Shown: positions 54,888 to 63,931 of the stretch, one piece after another
Position numbering within the stretch: the first letter of the stretch is position 1
Layout of the letters: every line of letters starts with the position of its first letter
Assembly: GCA_905203555.1 (NCBI GenBank)
Contig: CAJKWK010000001.1
Coordinates: forward strand, 1-64,000
Reading direction: 5' to 3'
Source of the DNA: an uncultured Lachnospiraceae bacterium
GTDB taxonomy: Bacteria > Bacillota > Clostridia > Lachnospirales > Lachnospiraceae
DNA: 64,000 bases
Translations under genes and position numbers: made by a program
The notes under the pieces: model-generated
Told to the model about the DNA's origin: nothing
Seen by the model: only the letters and a program-made list of their open reading frames with translations
Database searches by the model: none

Positions 54888-55106
54888 CTAATTTTCCACA
54901 GATGAATCCATTTTTCGAGCGTTGTCACCTTTTCTCCGCCTTGCCACCAGACCTCCGATTCTTCCGGTTTCTTTGGATGAAAGCGTTTTCCACCCATCTT
55001 TTAACACCCGGTCTAATAGACCGAGTTCTTCTGCTATTTCATATTTTAATTTTTCATCCGGCTCCAGATTTTTCAAATCAATTGGTTTCTTCTTTTTATC
55101 AGACAT
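54888..55106 (-). CDS. Small acid-soluble spore protein, alpha/beta type
   Basis: A 72-residue protein with the alpha/beta SASP pattern: LKYEIAEELGLLDRVLKDGW, the germination-protease-like E-I-A segment, and KETGRIGGLVARRR. SASPs coat spore DNA and protect it from UV and heat. The N-terminal 20 residues are Lys-rich. The ATG at 55106 has AAGGTG upstream. Expression would be expected from a sigma-G promoter, which I could not place. Its presence indicates a spore-former. Confidence 0.85.
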   Translation of the reverse strand: MSDKKKKPIDLKNLEPDEKLKYEIAEELGLLDRVLKDGWKTLSSKETGRIGGLVARRRKGDNARKMDSSVEN

Positions 55107-55169
55107 TTTCTGCACCTTCTTTTTCCTGTTTCTTAGAGTATTGCCTGAAAAAGAAAAAACATACCGATC

Positions 55170-55910
55170 TTATCCTTTCATTTTTTGTATCATCTCTACA
55201 ATCGAATATCCGTAACCTTCTGCCGTCGCCCATCCCTGCCCCTCTGGGTTTTCATTTTTCCCAAGCCATTCTACATAAGGCGCACTCCCTTTGATTACAT
55301 ATTCATATCTTTCATCCACACACGCCTGACTCAGAACATCTGTTGTTGCATATGCTTTCAAATGCTGGATCTGTGCTCTCACTCCGGTACGGACGTCCGG
55401 ATAAGAATTGCCCGGCACACCGCCTCCGGTTGTCCCCAGTCCTGCAAAATTAAACTGCTCAATGGCGGCATCTCCTCCATACTGAAGAAATCCTGTCTCT
55501 TTCATCGTCTGTGCAAAGGCAACCTCCGGACGGATTCCTTCTGCCTCCGCTTCTTCTATATAAATCCTGCAAAATGTTTCAAGAGACTCTGCTCCACCCT
55601 TTGCCAGCGCATCTGCCGGATATGCCTTTCCCGATGCCTGAAAATATCGGATCATATCCTCTTCTGTAACAGAACTTTTCCCCATGATCGGATACTGTCC
55701 CGCGGCAATCACTTCTTCCGTCTCCTTTGGAGTATCTTTTACCTGCTTTGCAGTTTCCTCCGTTTGTCTTACAACTTCTTTCCCCGGCTGTATCTCAGAA
55801 CTTTTCTTCCCTTTAGTTCCTGCCACTCCAAGGCATAATACAAGCGCCGCTGCAAGTCCGATTTCTAACCACATAGTTACTGATTTTTTACGAAACCACG
55901 CTTTCTTCAT
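55170..55910 (-). CDS. Glucosaminidase-domain (GH73) lytic enzyme
   Basis: A 246-residue exported protein. N-terminal membrane anchor (about 12-32) without a lipobox, an acidic Thr/Glu linker, and a glucosaminidase domain (about 80-245). The catalytic Glu is likely in FAQTMKETGFLQYGG, and NFAGLGTTGGG, SYPDVRTGVRAQIQHLKAY are typical of the family. It cleaves the glycan chain of peptidoglycan. It lies upstream of the SASP gene and might act in sporulation or general wall turnover. Confidence 0.9.
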   Translation of the reverse strand: MKKAWFRKKSVTMWLEIGLAAALVLCLGVAGTKGKKSSEIQPGKEVVRQTEETAKQVKDTPKETEEVIAAGQYPIMGKSSVTEEDMIRYFQASGKAYPADALAKGGAESLETFCRIYIEEAEAEGIRPEVAFAQTMKETGFLQYGGDAAIEQFNFAGLGTTGGGVPGNSYPDVRTGVRAQIQHLKAYATTDVLSQACVDERYEYVIKGSAPYVEWLGKNENPEGQGWATAEGYGYSIVEMIQKMKG

Positions 55911-56009
55911 CTTCCGATTCTTTCCTATCTCTCTATCACATCTCTACAAATATATTAAAACCAACGTCTTAAATATACCACAGAAACAAGAAAGACTCTA
56001 TCCCCAGAT

Positions 56010-57407
56010 TCATTCAGCCATTTTTATCTCCGGTGCGTCCAGTTTCCAATACCGAATTTCTGCCTTCGCCTGATTGACTTGAAAATCACTCTTTCCATCA
56101 GTTGTATAAAAACGAGAGGTAAATACTTCCTCGCCTCCATTGAGATAAATTTCCATACAGGAAGTGTCCATCAGCATCCGAACAGATTCACATTTCTCCA
56201 GAGAAACACTCCTGCTTTCTCTTCCCGCTCCCAAGCCTGCCGCCTGATCATATTCCAACGTAACGATCTGCCGCTCTTTTTCGTAGAAAAGGAAAATTCC
56301 TTCTGCAATTACAATTTCAAAATCTTCTGCCGGATTGACACTGATTTCTACATCATAACAATCCATTCTTTCTGATATTTCACCCGGATTCAGCCTACGT
56401 TCTTTCTTTCGCAACGATTCTATTTCTTTTGCCGGATATTGCATCAACTGACCATTTTTCATAGTAATTTCACGCGGTACGGTTAAAGCATTTTGCCAGC
56501 CATATTCTACCGTAGGATTCTTCTGTTCCGGCACATCCGGCATCCCGATCCATCCGATTAAAAGCCTTCTCCCATTCTCATCTTCAAAAGTCTGAGGAGC
56601 ATAAAAATCAAATCCCCGATCCCATTCTCGAAACTCTTCCAGCCTGTACTCGCCTTCAAATGCACCTTCTACTTTATAATATCCTGATTGATACAAATTT
56701 TGATAATTGATTCCTTCTGTTTCTACTCCTTGCGGAGAAACACTCAAAATCTTCTGCTTATCTATCATAAATACATCCGGACACTCCCACATATATCCAA
56801 ACTTCTTTTCAGAACAGATTCTATTTGCTAATTCCCAATGAAAAAGGTCGGAAGAACGATACAATAAAACTTCTCCGATATCTTCCATTGTTCGAGCTCC
56901 CAGCACCATATATGCACATCCATCATCAATCCCGATCGATTTTCCAGTCACAACCTTGGGATCCCGCACATGACAAGTCAAGTCTGCCGGGTAATCTGCA
57001 TTTGTCAAAAGTAACTCTTTCTTTTCGAAATTTCTTCCATCCTTGCTTGTTACAAGCACTGTATTGCCTTCACGCCCATTTGTGATGTAATTATAGTCTC
57101 CCTGCAGTTTCACATTGCCGGTATAAAAGAGATACATCTTCTCATCCTTAATAAGCGCTGAGCCAGAATACACCCCGCGGGATTCAAATACTTCTTCCGG
57201 TGAAAGAGCGATTCCTGCATATTCCCAATGCAGCAGATCTTCGCTGATATAGTGTCCCCAGTGTTTCATTCCGCCTTCCGGTTTTCCCGGAGAATACTGA
57301 AAAAATACATGGTACTCTCCGTTAAACCAGCACAGCCCATTTGGATCATTCAACCATCCATTCGGCGGCATCAGATGCAATTTTAATCTCCATTGATCTA
57401 TCTTCAT
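56010..57407 (-). CDS. scrB: Sucrose-6-phosphate hydrolase (GH32)
   Basis: A 465-residue GH32 enzyme. Catalytic motifs: nucleophile Asp in GWLNDPNGLCW at about residues 17-27, the transition-state Asp in HVRDPKVV, and the acid/base Glu in MWECPDVF. A beta-sandwich domain occupies residues from about 340. It hydrolyses sucrose-6-phosphate delivered by the PTS. The gene follows the EIIBC gene by 18 bases in the same unit. Confidence 0.94.
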   Translation of the reverse strand: MKIDQWRLKLHLMPPNGWLNDPNGLCWFNGEYHVFFQYSPGKPEGGMKHWGHYISEDLLHWEYAGIALSPEEVFESRGVYSGSALIKDEKMYLFYTGNVKLQGDYNYITNGREGNTVLVTSKDGRNFEKKELLLTNADYPADLTCHVRDPKVVTGKSIGIDDGCAYMVLGARTMEDIGEVLLYRSSDLFHWELANRICSEKKFGYMWECPDVFMIDKQKILSVSPQGVETEGINYQNLYQSGYYKVEGAFEGEYRLEEFREWDRGFDFYAPQTFEDENGRRLLIGWIGMPDVPEQKNPTVEYGWQNALTVPREITMKNGQLMQYPAKEIESLRKKERRLNPGEISERMDCYDVEISVNPAEDFEIVIAEGIFLFYEKERQIVTLEYDQAAGLGAGRESRSVSLEKCESVRMLMDTSCMEIYLNGGEEVFTSRFYTTDGKSDFQVNQAKAEIRYWKLDAPEIKMAE

Positions 57408-57425
57408 CCTCTTTTGTTCTCCTGT

Positions 57426-58819
57426 TTATGAATCAACTTCTTCTTTGAATCCTAAAATCCAAGTCAGTACAAACGCCGTACCAAATGCAATTGCCATTGC
57501 AATCACATAATTCAGCGGATTGTGCAGATGCAGCAGAATTCCAAAAATACCTGTTACACCCGTTCCCGTTGCGCCAAGTCCTACAATCGAGGCATAGAGT
57601 GCGCCACATGCACCACCGATCGATGCAGCAATAAATGGTCTTACAAACCGCAAGTTGACTCCAAAAATTGCCGGCTCTGTAATTCCCATACATGCACTCA
57701 GTGCAGATGGAAGTGCAACGGATTTTATCTTTTTATTCTTGCTCTTAAACGCAACTGCCAGCGCAGCGCCTCCCTGTGCCACATTTGCGGCAGATGCAAG
57801 TGGGAGCCAGTACGTCAGCCCATACATCGAGAGCTGTCCCATATCAATTACCGTATACATATGATGAATACCGGATACAACGGTCAGCGCATAAAGCCCT
57901 CCCATAACAAAACTTCCGATTCCAAAAGGAAGAGTCAGCAGCTTCTGAATGCCTCCAAGAAGGCTGTTCTCTACGAATACAAATACCGGACCGATTGCTG
58001 CCAGAGTCAGATAACCTGTTACAAATACACTCACAAGCGGAGTTACGAATAAATCAAACATCGGAGGTACGATCTTGTGCAGTTTTTTCTCAATAACACT
58101 TAATACAAATACTGCAATAATCACCGGAATAACATGACCTTGATAACCAACCATGTCGATTTCCCACAGTCCGAAAAATACTTCCTGCGTATGCTGAACA
58201 CCTTCTGTTGCCACAGACCAGGCATTTTGCAAGTTCGGGTGAATCATAATCATACCGATCACAGCGCCCAGATACGGATTTGCTCCAAATACTTTCGCCG
58301 CACTATACGCAATTAATATAGGAAGAAATACATACGCTACATTACTGAATAGTACAGCAAACGATAAATAGATCCACTTGTATCGATCTGCAGAAATCCA
58401 TTATTTACCATAAAGTTCAAGGCTTCCATAATCCCCATCAAGAATCCACTTGCAACAATTGCCGGGATAATCGGCACAAAAATATCTCCGATCGTCTTGA
58501 TGACTCTTTGGAACGGATTGGCTTTCTTCGCCGCTACATTCTTCACCTCTTCTTTACTCATCTCAGAAATACCTGCAATTTGAATAAATTCAGCATACAC
58601 CTTGTTCACTGTTCCGGTCCCAAGAATAATCTGCATCTGTCCTGAGGCAAAAAAAACTCCTTTCACTCCATCAATATTCTCAACCGCCTTACTGTCACAC
58701 TTCTCATTGTCTCCAATGACCAGTCTCAATCTTGTTGCACAATGTGCTGCCGAGATCAAATTCTCTTTACCGCCAATTTTTTCAAAAATCTGTTGTGCTG
58801 TTACTTTGTAATCCATGTT
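57426..58819 (-). pseudogene. scrA: Sucrose-type PTS EIIBC, split by a one-base deletion
   Basis: Two frames together make one glucose/sucrose-family EIIBC of expected length (about 464 residues). The first (58819 to about 58353) holds the EIIB domain with phosphorylated Cys in AAHCATRLRLV and the start of EIIC (ending GFLQIDTSGSIYRLL). The second, read in the next frame from about 58350 (coding LFSNVAYVFLPILIAYSAAK), continues EIIC. The join near 58352-58355 lacks one base: total span 1394 is 3n+2. The split falls in a membrane helix, so the product is probably nonfunctional unless the read is wrong. AAGGAGGAG fixes the start. Confidence 0.88.
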
Positions 58820-58831
58820 CTCCTCCTTTAA

Positions 58832-58844
58832 GATATCGTTTTCA
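58832..58844. promoter_or_regulatory. LacI-type operator, promoter-distal copy at scrA
   Basis: GATATCGTTTTCA, identical to the sequence at 58899-58911, located 12 bases before the scrA ATG. Confidence 0.65.
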
Positions 58845-58898
58845 CTACCAATAAAACTTTTCACAATCTGATAATCTCATTTCCATTGTTTTATGTGT

Positions 58899-58911
58899 GA
58901 TATCGTTTTCA
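58899..58911. promoter_or_regulatory. LacI-type operator at the scrA promoter
   Basis: GATATCGTTTTCA with flanking T gives a 14-bp imperfect palindrome TGATATCGTTTTCA. It lies just downstream of the -10 box. Its twin is 67 bp away, about six helical turns, suited to looping. Confidence 0.7.
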
Positions 58912-58923
58912 TATTGTAATTAT

Positions 58924-58951
58924 ATTTTATCACACAAAGTAGATTTGTAAA
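58924..58951 (-). promoter_or_regulatory. Sigma-A promoter of scrAB
   Basis: Minus-strand TTTACA (58951-58946), 16 bases, TAAAAT (58929-58924). Confidence 0.6.
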
Positions 58952-58997
58952 TTGATAAAATCTACAAATTATACAGATTTATTTTAGCAGTATTTCA

Positions 58998-59042
58998 CAA
59001 AAAAAATGTCTTGCAAAGATTTTCTCCTCAACAAGACATTTT
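58998..59042 (-). terminator. Terminator of the LacI regulator gene
   Basis: AAATGTCTTG (59004-59013) pairs with CAAGACATTT (59032-59041); a run of T follows on the minus strand. It separates the regulator from scrAB. Confidence 0.88.
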
Positions 59043-59066
59043 CTATTTAACTTCGTACGTTTCTTT

Positions 59067-60062
59067 TTATACTCTTTCGCTGCTTATACTTTCAGCCTCA
59101 ACTACTTCATAACCTAACATCAACTGTTTAGAAATTACATTCCCTTCCTCAAGCATCTCAACCAGCATCTTGGCTGCCTCCACGCCGCTTGTACGGTAAT
59201 GCAGATGCGCTGTTGCAAGAGTAGGGGTTACTACTCGAGACATCCGGTTATGTCCAATGCCTGCCACAGCAACGTCTTCCGGAATTTGCTTTCCACTCTC
59301 CCGCAAATACATCATCGCACCCACTGCAAGAGAATCTGTTGCACAAAACACACCATCTAAATCCGGGTTCTGTTTCATCAGCTTCTCCATTGCTGTATAA
59401 CCGCCGTCCATAGTAAATGAAGATTCTACAACCATATCCGGCTCTACCGGCATTCCGCATTTTTTCATTGTATCGTAAAATGCCTTCGTACGCTGTACAC
59501 CTGCAGCTTTGTCCTTTTGATTTACACAAATATGCCCAATATGACGTTTTCCACTTTCTATCAGTTTTTTTGACATGGCACAAGCCGCACCATAATCATC
59601 ATGAAAAACACAGGCATATTCTTCAAACTTCTGACTAATGATCACCACCGGAACATCCAGTTTTTTCAACGCATCTTTATGGGCCTTATCATATACGGAT
59701 GCCGAAAACAAAATTCCATCTACCGGGTTATTGTTCAATAACTGCAAGTATTCAATTTCTTTTTCCGAACTATTCTCCGTACTTGTCAAAAGCATCTGAT
59801 ATCCCGCAGCAGACAATACTTCACTGATTCCATCTGCCACTCTGGCGATGGATTCTGAACTGATCTTCGGAAGAATCACCCCAATAACCTTGGACTTTCC
59901 GGTCCGCATAGATTGCGCCTGCTTAGACGGGCGATAACCGGTCTTTTCAATTACCTTTTTGATTCTCTTCGCTTTTTCTTCACTTACATATCCGTTATTC
60001 AAATAACGGGAAACGGCAGACACCGATACCTCTGCCATTTTTGCAATTTCTGTAATAGTCAT
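59067..60062 (-). CDS. LacI-family repressor (probably ScrR)
   Basis: A 331-residue LacI/GalR regulator. N-terminal helix-turn-helix and hinge (TITEIAKMAEVSVSAVSRYL...SEEKAKRIKKVIEKTGYRPSKQAQ), then a periplasmic-binding-protein-like sugar domain from about 60 (VIGVILPKISSESIARVADG). Position next to scrAB and the shared operator sequences make sucrose control likely. It starts 18 bases after the fucU stop, so it may also be read from the fuc operon. GAGGAAA is its ribosome site and overlaps an operator-like palindrome. Confidence 0.88.
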   Translation of the reverse strand: MTITEIAKMAEVSVSAVSRYLNNGYVSEEKAKRIKKVIEKTGYRPSKQAQSMRTGKSKVIGVILPKISSESIARVADGISEVLSAAGYQMLLTSTENSSEKEIEYLQLLNNNPVDGILFSASVYDKAHKDALKKLDVPVVIISQKFEEYACVFHDDYGAACAMSKKLIESGKRHIGHICVNQKDKAAGVQRTKAFYDTMKKCGMPVEPDMVVESSFTMDGGYTAMEKLMKQNPDLDGVFCATDSLAVGAMMYLRESGKQIPEDVAVAGIGHNRMSRVVTPTLATAHLHYRTSGVEAAKMLVEMLEEGNVISKQLMLGYEVVEAESISSERV

Positions 60063-60073
60063 GAAATCGTTTC
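60063..60073. promoter_or_regulatory. Operator-like sequence at the LacI gene start
   Basis: GAAATCGTTTC directly abuts the ATG. It resembles the scrA operators (GATATCGTTTTC) and would allow autoregulation. Confidence 0.5.
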
Positions 60074-60080
60074 CTCTTTT

Positions 60081-60527
60081 TTATTCTGTTACTACACCCT
60101 TCTGCAGCATTACATTTGCGTAAATTGCTGATTCTCCGGTTGCAATAATTGCATATGCTGTTTTTGCCTCATCATAAAATGCAAATCTTTCGATATTTCC
60201 GATTGCATCTGCTCCACGCTCATCATGTTTTGCAACAATTTCTTTGTATGTATCCCAGATTGGAGTTTCTACTTTGCCTACATCATTTGGCATCAACTGC
60301 ATCAGGTTCACCGGTTTCTCTACATATGTATCCAACGGGAATACCTGCAAAATCGCATCCAGAATCTCCGGTACGCCATGTCCGTCACAACGGATTACGA
60401 TGCTGTCTTTTCCCATAGACTCTGCCGGGAAATTGCCATCTGCAATTACAATACGATCGCTATGTCCCATCTCTGCCAATACCATCAACAGTTCCGGGGA
60501 TAAAATTTTCGGAATACCTTTTAACAT
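60081..60527 (-). CDS. fucU: L-fucose mutarotase FucU (RbsD/FucU family)
   Basis: A 148-residue mutarotase that interconverts fucose anomers. The family start MLKGIPKILSPELL followed by AEMGHSDRIVIADGNFP (His and Asp of the active site) is intact, as is the C-terminal ATGESAIYANVMLQKGV. The ATG at 60527 follows AGGAGG; a longer frame running back to 60713 crosses into fucI and is rejected. It is third in fucK-fucI-fucU. Confidence 0.94.
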   Translation of the reverse strand: MLKGIPKILSPELLMVLAEMGHSDRIVIADGNFPAESMGKDSIVIRCDGHGVPEILDAILQVFPLDTYVEKPVNLMQLMPNDVGKVETPIWDTYKEIVAKHDERGADAIGNIERFAFYDEAKTAYAIIATGESAIYANVMLQKGVVTE

Positions 60528-60564
60528 GTTATTGTCCTCCTGATATCTGTTTGAATTTTGATAT

Positions 60565-60590
60565 AAGGAGCACCCGCCGGAGTGCCCCTT
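60565..60590 (-). other. Intercistronic stem-loop between fucI and fucU
   Basis: AAGGAGCAC (60565-60573) pairs with GTGCCCCTT (60582-60590) with one wobble pair. There is no T run, so it is more likely an mRNA-processing or stabilising hairpin than a terminator. Confidence 0.5.
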
Positions 60591-60628
60591 ATAAATAATC
60601 TTTGTCTTATGTTCTATTTCTAAATTTT

Positions 60629-62434
60629 TTATTTGATTGTTTTGTACATCGGTCCATAAGCCTGGCAAGCTCTGTAATCTGAACCTTCTTTGTCCATACC
60701 AAATGCATTCCATGATGCCGGACGGAAGATCTGCTCTTCCGGTACGTTATGCATAGCTACCGGAATTCTCAAGATAGAGCAAAGTGTAATCAAATCTGCT
60801 CCGATATGTCCGTAGCTGATTGCTCCATGGTTAGCGCCCCAGTTATTCATAACATCGTAAGCTGTCTTAAATGAGCCTTCTCCTGTTACTCTCGGAGCAA
60901 ACCATGTACATGGCCATGTATAGTCTGTTCTCTTCCACAGAACATCTGTTACTTCGTCTGGAAGGTGTACAGTCCATCCTTCTGCAATCTGAAGCATTGG
61001 TCCTAAGTTCTTAACCAGATTCAGACGAATCATTGTTACAGGCATCTCAGCTTCTGTAACGAATCTGGAAGAATATCCGCCACCACGGAAGTATCCGAGG
61101 TCAGCATAGTTCCATGTTGTTGCATTCATGATAGCGTCCTGATCAGCCTCTGTTACATCATACCATGGTTTCATAACATGATTTCCTTCAGCGTCAACTG
61201 CCTGACCATTTGCATCCAGACAAGCTGCTCCGGAGTTGATCAAGTGAATGAATCCGCCTGCTTCTTTTGCTTTTCCTTCCAGTTCATATCCGCCTGTAGC
61301 TTTCTTAACAGCCTCCGGACTCCAATATGTACGAACATCTGCAAAGATCTGAGCAGAATTTGTAAGCAGTTTACTGAACATCATTCCAAGTCCGTTGAGA
61401 ACGTCATTTTCTGTTGCCAGAACGTATGGCTCTCTTGCTCCATTCCAGTCAAATGATGTATTCAGCATAGCCTCTGCAAAGTCACAGTTCGGATAGAAGT
61501 CTGTCCACTGTCTCTGTCCCTGGAATCCAGCTGCCAAAGCATTGTGTCCAACTTTTTCTTCTTCGCATCCTTCCGGCAGGTTTTCATTACCATTCATCAG
61601 GTCTTTGATGATACACATCATCTTTACAACAAATTCCCAATCTTTTTCTTTTTCTTCAGCTGTTCTCTGAAGTTCTTCCGGGTTCTTATCAAATCCGATC
61701 TTGCATTTTTCTTTTGTCCAAGCAAGCGCTTTCTGGTATTCTGCCTCATCGTAGATACCTTCTGTCATACGACGGATGATCTCTACCTCGTCAACAGACT
61801 CTACACGCATTCCAAGGTATTCTTCGATAAATGCCGGATCAATGATAGAGCCGCCGATTCCCATACAGATGGAACCGATCTGCAGATAAGACTTTCCTCT
61901 CATTGTAGCAGCTGCTACTGATGCACGTCCAAATCTCAACAGTTTTTCCTTTACATCTTCCGGAATCTCTGTGTCGTCAGCTTCACATACATCATGTCCG
62001 TAAATTCCGAATGCCGGAAGACCTTTCTGTGCGTGTGTAGCCAATACAGATGCCAGATAAACAGCTCCCGGTCTCTCTGTTCCGTTGAATCCCCATACAG
62101 CTTTGATTGTCATCGGATCCATATCCATTGTCTCTGCGCCGTAGCACCAGCATGGCGTAACTGTCAATGTAATATCAACGCCCTCTTTTTTGAATTTGTC
62201 TGCGCAAGCAGCTGCTTCTGCAACACGTCCGATTGTTGTATCTGCGATTACAACCTTCACCGGCTCGCCGTTTGTATATTTCAAATTCTCTTCGAACAAT
62301 TTTGCTGCTGATTTAGCCATGTTCATTGTCTGCTCTTCCAGAGACTCACGTACTTTCAGTACTCCTCTTCTTCCGTCAATTGTTGGTCTGATTCCGATTA
62401 CTGGATAGTCACCTATCAATCTTGATTTTGCCAT
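60629..62434 (-). CDS. fucI: L-fucose isomerase
   Basis: A 601-residue FucI that converts L-fucose to L-fuculose with Mn2+. The family start [20 protein letters not shown], the [21 protein letters not shown] block, catalytic Glu/Asp region in [12 protein letters not shown] and [11 protein letters not shown], and C-terminal [18 protein letters not shown] are visible. Ribosome site AAGGAGG. It follows fucK by 21 bases and precedes fucU. Fucose released from host mucin or milk sugars is the likely substrate in vivo. Confidence 0.97.
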   Translation of the reverse strand: MAKSRLIGDYPVIGIRPTIDGRRGVLKVRESLEEQTMNMAKSAAKLFEENLKYTNGEPVKVVIADTTIGRVAEAAACADKFKKEGVDITLTVTPCWCYGAETMDMDPMTIKAVWGFNGTERPGAVYLASVLATHAQKGLPAFGIYGHDVCEADDTEIPEDVKEKLLRFGRASVAAATMRGKSYLQIGSICMGIGGSIIDPAFIEEYLGMRVESVDEVEIIRRMTEGIYDEAEYQKALAWTKEKCKIGFDKNPEELQRTAEEKEKDWEFVVKMMCIIKDLMNGNENLPEGCEEEKVGHNALAAGFQGQRQWTDFYPNCDFAEAMLNTSFDWNGAREPYVLATENDVLNGLGMMFSKLLTNSAQIFADVRTYWSPEAVKKATGGYELEGKAKEAGGFIHLINSGAACLDANGQAVDAEGNHVMKPWYDVTEADQDAIMNATTWNYADLGYFRGGGYSSRFVTEAEMPVTMIRLNLVKNLGPMLQIAEGWTVHLPDEVTDVLWKRTDYTWPCTWFAPRVTGEGSFKTAYDVMNNWGANHGAISYGHIGADLITLCSILRIPVAMHNVPEEQIFRPASWNAFGMDKEGSDYRACQAYGPMYKTIK

Positions 62435-62455
62435 AGTTGCATTCCTCCTTAATCA

Positions 62456-63931
62456 TTAATGAATAAATGTTTTGAATTTCTCATACGCAGCATCCCATTT
62501 TTCCGCATCCTGCGGCAGATACTCGTATGTAGTTTCTGAATTTGCGATAATCTGTCTTGCCTCTGCCACATCCTTAATCTCGCCAAGTGCCATCAGCTGA
62601 ACAGCGATATTTCCAAGAGCAGTTGCCTCTACCGGTCCTGCGATCACCTTACGGCCTGCAGCGCCTGCTGTCATCTGACAAAGCAGCTTACTCTGGATTC
62701 CTCCTCCGATCATATTGATCACCGGATAGTGTTTTCCTGTACAGGATTCAATCTGTTCTAATGCAAAGCGATATTTCATTGCAAGACTCTGGTTGATACA
62801 ACACATAATCTCACCGATTGTCTCCGGTACTTTCTGCCCTGTTCTTCTGCAGAATTCACGAATACGTTCCGGAATATTTCCTGCTGCTACAAACTCCGGT
62901 GAATCCGGATCGATAAAGCTCTGGAACGGCTCTGCCTCCAATGCCATCTTCTCAAGCTCTCCGAAAGAATACTCCTGTCCTTCACGGATCCACTGTCTTC
63001 TGCTCTCCTGAGCAAGCCATAATCCAATAATATTCTTCAACAGTGTAGTTGTATTTCCATAGCCGCCTTCGTTGCTGACATTACATTCCAGAGACTTTTC
63101 TCCGATTATCGGACCATCCAGCTCTGTACCGAATAAACTCCATGTACCACAACTGATAAAAATAAAATCTGGATTCTGTGTCGGCACTGATACGACCGCA
63201 CTCTGTGTATCATGTCCTGTAATTGCAATTACCTTTGCAGGTTCTACGCCCAGTTCTTCACAAATCTGCGGTTTCAAGGTTCCTATTACTGTACCGCTCG
63301 GAACAATCTCCGGCAGAATTTTCTTTGGAATCTGAAGTGCTTCCAAAATTGGTTCGCTCCACTCTTTTGTTCTTGCATCCAACAACTGCGTAGTTGCAGC
63401 CATTGTATACTCTGCTTTCTTCTCACCAGTCAAGAAATAGTTGAACAAATCCGGAGTTAATAACATCTTATCTGCCTTGTCCAAAAGCCAAGGTCTTTTC
63501 TGAACAAGAGAATACAGTTGGAAAATTGTGTTAAAGTTTTCAAACTGCAGTCCGGTCAATTCATAAACCTTTTCTTTCGGTATCGCCTTGAATACTTCCT
63601 CCTGCATTCCAAGCGTTCTGTCATCCCGATAATGAACTGCACTTTCCAACAGTGCACCATGCTCATCCAAAAGTCCAAAGTCCACACCCCAGGTATCGAT
63701 TCCGATGCTTGCAAAACCACCTTTTTGTTTTGCTTTGACAATTCCCTGTTTGATTTCAAAGAAATGTCTCAGTGTGTCCCAATACATCGTATCTCCCAAA
63801 ATAACCGGATCGTTGGAAAAACGATGAACTTCTTCCATATGAATCTTTCCGTTTTCCAGACTTCCGAGGATTGCACGTCCGCTTCCGCCACCAAAGTCAA
63901 AAGCAAGAACCTGCTTTTTCATATCTCCCAC
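62456..63931 (-). CDS. FGGY kinase of the fuc operon (L-fuculokinase, RhaB-like)
   Basis: A 491-residue FGGY kinase of the rhamnulokinase branch, similar in motifs to the rhaB product in this window (AFDFGGGSGRA, GIDTWGVDFGLLD, YRDDRT, MIGGGIQSKLLC). By position with fucI and fucU it should phosphorylate L-fuculose. The start is a GTG at 63931 with GGAGG seven bases upstream; the next ATG is too far from the site. It is the first complete gene of the fuc run and its promoter probably lies at or beyond the window edge. Confidence 0.85.
   Translation of the reverse strand: MGDMKKQVLAFDFGGGSGRAILGSLENGKIHMEEVHRFSNDPVILGDTMYWDTLRHFFEIKQGIVKAKQKGGFASIGIDTWGVDFGLLDEHGALLESAVHYRDDRTLGMQEEVFKAIPKEKVYELTGLQFENFNTIFQLYSLVQKRPWLLDKADKMLLTPDLFNYFLTGEKKAEYTMAATTQLLDARTKEWSEPILEALQIPKKILPEIVPSGTVIGTLKPQICEELGVEPAKVIAITGHDTQSAVVSVPTQNPDFIFISCGTWSLFGTELDGPIIGEKSLECNVSNEGGYGNTTTLLKNIIGLWLAQESRRQWIREGQEYSFGELEKMALEAEPFQSFIDPDSPEFVAAGNIPERIREFCRRTGQKVPETIGEIMCCINQSLAMKYRFALEQIESCTGKHYPVINMIGGGIQSKLLCQMTAGAAGRKVIAGPVEATALGNIAVQLMALGEIKDVAEARQIIANSETTYEYLPQDAEKWDAAYEKFKTFIH

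Noticed and set aside
60528..60713. N-terminal extension of fucU by 62 codons
   Set aside because: It overlaps the fucI coding end and the FucU family starts at the ATG at 60527.
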